64,000 nt of DNA, from assembly GCA_003313425.1 (NCBI GenBank), contig NHZP01000014.1, positions 372,001 through 436,000 on the forward strand. Direction: 5' to 3'. Source of the stretch: Pseudopyrenochaeta lycopersici. Its lineage: Eukaryota > Ascomycota > Dothideomycetes > Pleosporales > Pseudopyrenochaetaceae. Under the pieces are notes generated by a model. That model was not told the origin of the DNA, did no database searches, and saw nothing but the letters and a program-made list of their open reading frames with translations. Made by a program: the position numbers and the translations under genes. Shown here one piece after another: positions 58,183-64,000 of the stretch (position 1 is its first letter; the number at the start of each line of letters is the position of its first letter).

Positions 58183-58835
58183 ATGACAGCCGCGCCCAGA
58201 GGACCGACCACCCTCCAATTCATCTCCTGGCACATTGACGGAATTACGACACTATCTCTAGACCTCGCCCCTGAATCGTCTGGATGCGGAGCTATTCAAG
58301 TGTTTGGAGCAAACAAAACGAATTTCCGTGAATCAAGCTTCGTCAAGCCGTGCTCCAAAGCTTGACGCACGCCACATCGACAGCCACCGTCACGGCGCGG
58401 GATATCGAACATTGCGCACAAGGCGTATCGGTCTCCAGTGGCACATGCGAACCGAAATCCTCGGTCCATGGGAAGCTGTTTTCTGCATTAGTTTCTCTTT
58501 CCGAGCATGCGGCGATCGTCTCCCTTCGCATTGATTGGTGGATCATCCTTCTCCATCTTCCCCACGTTCCCCATGAACGCTACTGCGAACCAACGAGCCT
58601 CACCCCGCGCACGGCAGAATTGGAGGGCATTCTGATTGGAAGCTGCGCCCGAGCAAATGTCCTTGAAAGTACCTTCGCACGCCATGATCAAGGATTGAGC
58701 TATGCTAAACGCACTCTTCCGGATGAAGAGGAAGAGCTACGGACCGCCATGCTTGAATTTCTCCGACATTTGCTTGTTTACCAGCGGGATGACAAGACCA
58801 TACCTGGAAGGACTAGCACCGTCATTCATATATAA
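58183..58835 (+). CDS. Tentative orphan protein
   Basis: Two exons are proposed: 58183-58327 and 58384-58835, joined by a 56-nt intron starting GTGAAT and ending GACAG; 198 residues. The second exon alone has no good start codon, while the first alone is only 60 codons. Joining them keeps one frame from a well-placed ATG (ACAATGAC). The product begins MTAAPRGPTTLQFISWHIDG and includes SLRIDWWIILLHLPHVPHER and an acidic DEEEELRTAMLEFLRH. No family is recognised, no signal peptide, and the donor is non-optimal. It lies just upstream of the pectinesterase gene. It may instead be noncoding. Confidence 0.33.
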
Positions 58836-58915
58836 TAGATGAGCCAAGACAACTGGGAGTATCTATCTAGATACCCTGTGCACCCAGCAACAAAAATTGG
58901 GATATAACCAAAGCC

Positions 58916-60182
58916 ATGCGTCTGCTCTTTATCATCGCGGGGATCCTCGAGATCTGCGTGGCCTTTTCCTCAATCAATCGCAGAGCATGCCAATACCCAA
59001 CCAGAAACCCATTGGAAGGATGTCCGAGACATACAATTGTGGTTGGCCCAGGCCGCAACTTCACCACCATCCAATCCGCTATCCTTAGCTTGCCAAATAA
59101 CACCAAACCCCAACACATTCTCATCCTGCCTGGCAACTATACCGAACAAGTAAACGTCACTCGCCCAGGACCTGTCTATCTTTTTGGCCAAACACAGCAT
59201 CCGAATGATCAGAGCAAAAACACGGTCAACGTAATCTGGCGCAATGCTACTGGCGCAGGAGTCAGCTCTACTCTGGACAACGCGTATACTTCCACATTGA
59301 CAGTGGCGCCGACTTTCAATTCGAGTCTGACTGGAAGTGGACCAACCGGTAACCCAGTGCCTGCCGGCACACCGTTTGGAAACACCGACTTCAGAGCATA
59401 CAATCTCAACTTCATCAACGACTACAAGAACTATGCCACAGGCCCATCGCTAGCGGTATCGGTGAGCTATGCGAATACGGGATTTTACTTTTGCGGTTTC
59501 TATTCGTACCAGGACACGGTGAGTTCCTACCTTTTGCATGCGACTTTTCAGCCTGCTAATCATACAATTGTAGGTTTACATTGGGAAGCTAGGAAACGCA
59601 TACTTCTACAAGAACGAGATAGCTGGTCAAACGGACTTCTTCTACGGCTTCGGAACGGCATGGATTCAATCCAGTCTGGTCACGCTGCGCAACTGCGGCG
59701 GTGGCATTACTGCATGGAAGGGCACAAATACCACTTTTGAGAACAAATATGTGCGTTGCTCGACTAATATCTCAAGCACAACGTGTTACTGACATCTATC
59801 AAAGGGAGTCTACATCCACGAATCCCGCGTCCAAAAAGCCAATGCATCTCTCGCTCTCACCGGGAGGTGTGCCCTTGGCCGGCCGTGGAACGCGATGCAC
59901 CGCTCCATCTTCGCGAACACCTATCTGGACGACTCAATCCAGCCAAACGGGTATATTGCGTGGGGCACTACGGATCCTCGTCTTGGCTCCAACACCACCA
60001 TGGCAGAGTATGAGAACTATGGACCAGGCTGGAATGTGACGGGCAGGGCTGTAGGCAATGTGACGATCGTCATGGACAAGAAGCAGTATGAGCCTTATTC
60101 GACGGTGGAGAAGGTATTCCAGCAACCGTTCTCTGGCGAATTTGGAAATGTGGCATGGATTGATCGAAATGCGGAGCGGTAG
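58916..60182 (+). CDS. Secreted pectinesterase (CE8)
   Basis: Exons 58916-59518, 59574-59750 and 59805-60182; 385 residues. A signal peptide (MRLLFIIAGILEICVAFSS) leads into a right-handed beta-helix esterase. Catalytic features are in place: QDT at 199-201 (Asp200), GQTDFFYG with Asp222, and LGRPW with Arg286. The N-terminal HTIVVGPGRNFTTIQSAI is the usual CE8 opening. Enzymes of this family de-esterify pectin, exposing it to lyases and polygalacturonases, so the gene suits growth on plants. About ten NxT/NxS sites fit secretion. All introns are phase 0 and 54-55 nt. No other pectin gene is near it. Confidence 0.95.
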
Positions 60183-61447
60183 TTAATTCAGTCGAATGTG
60201 AGCTCAGATGTAGTGTGTGAGCGATACATGTATGTGCGCTTTAATATCGAAGATTCTTCAAAGACCCTGTACATACACAGCCATTCCATTTGCAGACTTG
60301 CTCAAATGGTTTTCGATTTCTTGGAGGGTTGACGGTGACGTCTACCATTTGCTGATGGCACGACTGGGCGCAGGCGCGTCTTGCTCGTACTCGGCAGCGG
60401 CGACCCGAGGTCAGGGGCAGGCGCAACACAAACCCCACAGCCACGCGCGGCAACTTGACAACGGCGGTGCATTGCATTCCCTCTGGCTGCTGCAACGTCC
60501 CACGACATCAGCGTTTGAATGATGCTTTTTGTGACGATTGAACATTCCAGGGACATGTCAGCACATGGAGAAAGTGGGCTCGTTTTACCAGTAGGATCTG
60601 CAGGGTGACTCCAAATATAAAATTAACGATTTAGCGGCAGGGCGGGGACCACGCCGGCTTATCGATCGATTGCGACAGCCTTGTGCCGCGCTAAGCAAAC
60701 CCCCAGAGGCGCCAAAGACGCAGGGTGGCGATGGTAGCACGCGCAAAAACCAAAAGCGCTTCTGAAAAGTTCCATGCACGGCAAATGCTAGTTGGAGTGA
60801 CAATTATTTTGTCAGCTCTCTGCAATGGTGGAGTATGTTCGCCTTGCCGCGGACCTTCGTAACTGCAAACAGCGGCATAAAGGATACGGCGTTGGTGCGC
60901 TGCTCTGGTTCGCTGACGGCTATGGGATGGAGCCAAAACGGGTAGCGTGTGGCCGAGCGAAGGATAGCGCTCCTCCAGAACGCTCAGTTTGTGCACGAGC
61001 GGCTGACTCTCCGCCCGTGGGCTCGTACTCCCTTTTGCTTGCTGCTACTGATGCCTTCGTCGCTCTTCCATTGAACTTCACGCTTCACTGCCCTTTATTT
61101 CTTTTCCTTTGGGAGCCCCCCAACTTTCGCTACTACTAACCACACAGTCTACCTTAATAATATTCCTACACCCCGACACTCGTTACTCCACTCGACCGCC
61201 ACTGCAATTCAGGGGAACGCTGCTCAACCGCTCAGAGCCAATCGCCCCAGACATCCCCTTTGCTTCTCCCCAGATCCCTACTCAGGTCGGACCTGCCGTT
61301 TCATCGAGAGAGACGGGCAACTGCGATCCGAATTTTTGCCATCGCCTTGTTTGACGGTCGCAGACGTGGTTGCAGGTTTTTGACAGCTGTACCACGCGCT
61401 TAGCATCCTTACACCACATCCGGCTTCACCACACCCGATCGCGAAAG
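60183..61447. other. Intergenic region
   Basis: Pectinesterase 3' flank and Crh promoter plus leader. The last 350 bases before the Crh start are C/T-rich, as in highly expressed fungal genes. No other feature. Confidence 0.45.
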
Positions 61448-62897
61448 ATGGTTCGAGGCGCATTTTCCGCTGCCTTTGCTGCGGCAGCCCTTGCCGGCAC
61501 AGCTCTTGCGGGCGCCAAATGCTCAAAGGATAGCCACTGTCCTTCCGAGACCCCTTGCTGCTCTCGTGCGTGCCCTCTTCGGATGGTCCACCAAGATGCG
61601 CTGCTAACAACTTCACAGTATATGGCGACTGTGGTGTCGGCGCTTTCTGCCTCGGCGGTTGCGACCCTCTCATGTCGCACTCGTTCGATTCTTGCGTACC
61701 CGGCCCGGTTTGCAAGTCCGGCAAATACTCGCTCGACTCTCTCGACGACGTTCAGACGATCGACAAGTACCTCGGTGATGCCTCCAAGATCAACTGGCAG
61801 TCGCAGGGCATGCCCGCCATCTACACCGACCCGAGCAGCGGACAGAAATCGACGCTCTTGACAATGGCCCAAGGCACCGTCGGAACACTTTTGGCATCGA
61901 CGCACTACGTTTGGTACGGCAAGATCTGCTCCAAGTTGACCACGGCACAAGGCAAGGGTGTTGTCACGGCTTTCATCCTCATGTCCGACGTCAAGGACGA
62001 GATTGATTACGAGTGGGTTGGTGTCGATACTGCCCACGTGCAGTCGAACTACTACTCCCAGGGTGTCACAGTTTGTACGTCACATCACATTCCACAACCA
62101 TTGACTTGACCACAAGCTAACCCCACGTAGACACGAATGGTAAGAACTTGACTGTACCCGGCGGCAGCACAGTCGACAACATGCACGAATACTGCATCGA
62201 CTGGAAAGAGGATTCGCTCACCTGGTCCATCGACGGCAACAGTCTGCGCACTCTGGAGCGTAAGAACACTTGGAACGGTACATCTGGCCGCTTCGATTAC
62301 CCACAAACTCCTGCTCGCATTATGCTGTCGCTCTGGCCCGCTGGTTTGCCCACCAACGAGAAGGGTACTATTGACTGGGCCGGTGGTGAAATTGACTGGA
62401 ACAGCCCTTACATGCAGAATGGATACTACTACGCCCGCTTCCAGGAGGTCACTGTTGAATGCTACGACCCACCTTCTGGTGCCCAGATCAAGGGCCAAAA
62501 GACGTACAAGTACACTGACAAGGCTGGCACCAACAACACCGTTGCAATCACTGACGATGTCGTTGTCCTCGGCTCTCTCTTGGGAACTGGTGAAGAGCCA
62601 GGCGAGGCCCCTAAGAGTGGAGACGCGAAGCCCACCCAGTCCGTTGCCATGGTTCCTGGAGGCAACCCCGGAGGCGGCAACCGCGCTGAGGAGACTACTG
62701 CCGCCGCACAATCGAATGCCAACGGGCCACAAGCTACCGAACAAGTCCAGGGTGGTGACACCCAGTCCAACTTCGACCAGGGCAGCAACAACGCCGGCGG
62801 CACTGGTGCGGGATCCGTTCTCGAGCCAGGCCTTGGACGCGTCGGTGGTGGTGCGCTTGCTATTGTCGTCGCCATCCTTGGACTGATCGCGTTATAA
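61448..62897 (+). CDS. UTR2: Crh-type GH16 cell-wall transglycosylase, GPI-anchored
   Basis: Exons 61448-61565, 61619-62074 and 62131-62897; 446 residues. It links chitin to beta-glucan in the cell wall. A signal peptide (MVRGAFSAAFAAAALAGTALAG) is followed by a cysteine-rich chitin-binding-like module at 25-72 (CCSLYGDCGVGAFCLGGCDP), as in yeast Utr2 and Crr1. The GH16 core has the catalytic DEIDYE at 166-171 (nucleophile Glu167, acid-base Glu171). MHEYCIDWKEDSLTWSIDG and the DWAGGEIDW block follow. The Gly/Asn/Thr-rich stalk (about 335-420) ends in a hydrophobic tail (GGGALAIVVAILGLIAL), the pattern of a GPI anchor signal. Orthology to UTR2 rather than CRH1 rests on the N-terminal module. 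Confidence 0.95.
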
Positions 62898-63599
62898 TGG
62901 ACCAGCCCAGTCGTTTTGTACGGTTTACGACCTGGTCCTTTTTTTTTAACGCATTTCATGTTTATCCTCGGATTCCTCTCAGTTGGTGTTTTTTGGCTGG
63001 GGGAAAAAAAAATTGGAAACTTTTTTTCCCGTTTGCATAACTCTCTTTTAAACCGTTTTGGTTTTCCCGTGTATAGCGAAGAAGGCGACGAGTTTTCTTT
63101 TCTTGCATATCGTTCATACCATATTTCATTTTTATTTAACTCGTAGCTGAGAAGAGAGGGAGGAGGGTAATTCCTAACGGATTTGCCGCAAGAGGGACGC
63201 TTGTTGGCAAATGCTCGTTAGCGACACATTCCTTGTATCTTGAATCAGGACCAAAGTGTCCGCTACATAGATGTAGTGTTGTGGGTTGATAAAGCTGTGA
63301 AAACTGTGGAGACTGTGGATAGTAATCGATTCTTTGACATACATCATCTACTTTTCTCTGATCTCTTTTTCCTTGTCAAGCTTAGGATGATTTCTCTTTG
63401 TTCTGAGGTGAGCCGAAACACAATTTCGGTTTTGTCTATTGATGCACTGATTAGGAAAAGCCCTTGCAATGGTAGATCAAATCGCAACGTCCGTCTTTAA
63501 AGGTTTGAGGTTTGGGTGTCTGGAGGCTGGTGTTGCTACTCCTCTATGGTTACTTTTGCTTACTCGGTTGTACAGGATAGCCGTCTCAAAATTTTCAGG
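62898..63599. other. Intergenic region
   Basis: T-rich 3' flank of the Crh gene, then the promoter region of the last gene. Runs of T and A at 62939-62946 and 63006-63027 are simple sequence. Nothing else. Confidence 0.45.
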
Positions 63600-64000
63600 A
63601 TGAAGGAGGATGGGAATGAGCGACCTTCTTCCAAGGGTCGAGAGAGGCCAACAATGACAACGACAGCAAGAAATACAACGACGAAAACAACAGTATCAAA
63701 ATGGACTGCACAAAACGTCTTACTTCTTGCTGCATTTGGCATTCTCTTCATCGCCTGCATCTGGTCTGGAAGCCCTGGATTCACATTAATAGGAACGGAA
63801 TCATGTCTAGCCACGCCGCCAAACTCCCATGTCAAGATTCTAAGTCTTGATCCGTTTATCGCGCATATCACCGATTTCGTCTCTGAGAGTGAGAGGAAGT
63901 ATCTGATAAAACTAGGGTTCGTACTCGACACTCCTATCTCCATCCACATAACCAGATACTAACCGTATTTTCCAGCAAACCCCTCCTCTCCACATCCACC
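63600..64000 (+). CDS. Prolyl 4-hydroxylase-like oxygenase, 5' part only
   Basis: Exon 1 63600-63916, then a 60-nt intron (63917-63976) and the first 24 bases of exon 2; the gene runs off the right edge. Alternative starts are in frame at 63546 and 63654, the last in the best context (ACAATGAC). A membrane anchor AQNVLLLAAFGILFIACIW lies about 20-40 residues after the likely start. The following VKILSLDPFIAHITDFVSES and SERKYLIKLGKPLLSTST match the start of fungal 2-oxoglutarate/Fe(II) prolyl 4-hydroxylases. The catalytic HxD...H core is outside the window, so the assignment rests on the opening block. Confidence 0.7.

Noticed and set aside
61426..62744. Minus-strand frames of 203 and 219 codons opposite the Crh gene
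   Set aside because: Antisense to well-supported exons; they cross both introns without regard for splice sites and match no family.

Overview
The window is nuclear DNA of a filamentous ascomycete (Pezizomycotina, plausibly Dothideomycetes). The signs are short GT-AG introns (mostly 45-90 nt), monocistronic genes on both strands, and typical fungal families: a HET-domain protein, a Pth11/rhodopsin-like membrane protein, DUF4360, a Crh-type GH16 enzyme, pectinesterase, IQGAP and kinesin-8. Exon models were assembled by hand from frame continuity and splice sites; every multi-exon total is divisible by three. No rRNA, tRNA, CRISPR array or intact transposon was found.

Region 1 (1-11 kb) is gene-poor and looks accessory. 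It holds a HET-domain gene, a small protein with a possible permuted papain-like pattern, a four-exon gene fusing a decayed HNH-like domain to an aminoglycoside-phosphotransferase-like (APH) kinase domain, and a membrane-anchored DUF4097/adhesin-like protein. This is the least ordinary part of the window.

Region 2 (11-32 kb) carries a formate/nitrite-type channel, a zinc-free MDR oxidoreductase, a kinesin-8, a secreted DUF4360 protein, methionine sulfoxide reductase A, a GFA/CENP-V-type protein, an amidase, a MARVEL-like membrane protein and an Fmp42-like MFS transporter, separated by gaps of up to 2.4 kb.

Region 3 (32-46 kb) is a housekeeping core: a NUDT19-like Nudix hydrolase, IMP dehydrogenase, a 1699-residue IQGAP with about 15 IQ repeats, the U6 snRNA gene with a TATA box and a downstream B-box-like element, and Dom34/Pelota.

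Region 4 (46-64 kb) is richer in membrane and secreted products: an F-box-like protein, a secreted GMC oxidoreductase, a Pth11-like membrane protein, an unrecognised 471-residue protein, an LAT/MUP3-type amino-acid permease, a tentative orphan, a pectinesterase, a GPI-anchored Crh transglycosylase and the 5' end of a prolyl 4-hydroxylase-like gene that runs off the window. Pectinesterase and GMC oxidoreductase suit a plant-associated or saprotrophic life; the Crh enzyme and DUF4360 protein act at or beyond the cell wall. The genes do not form one pathway or an obvious metabolic cluster.
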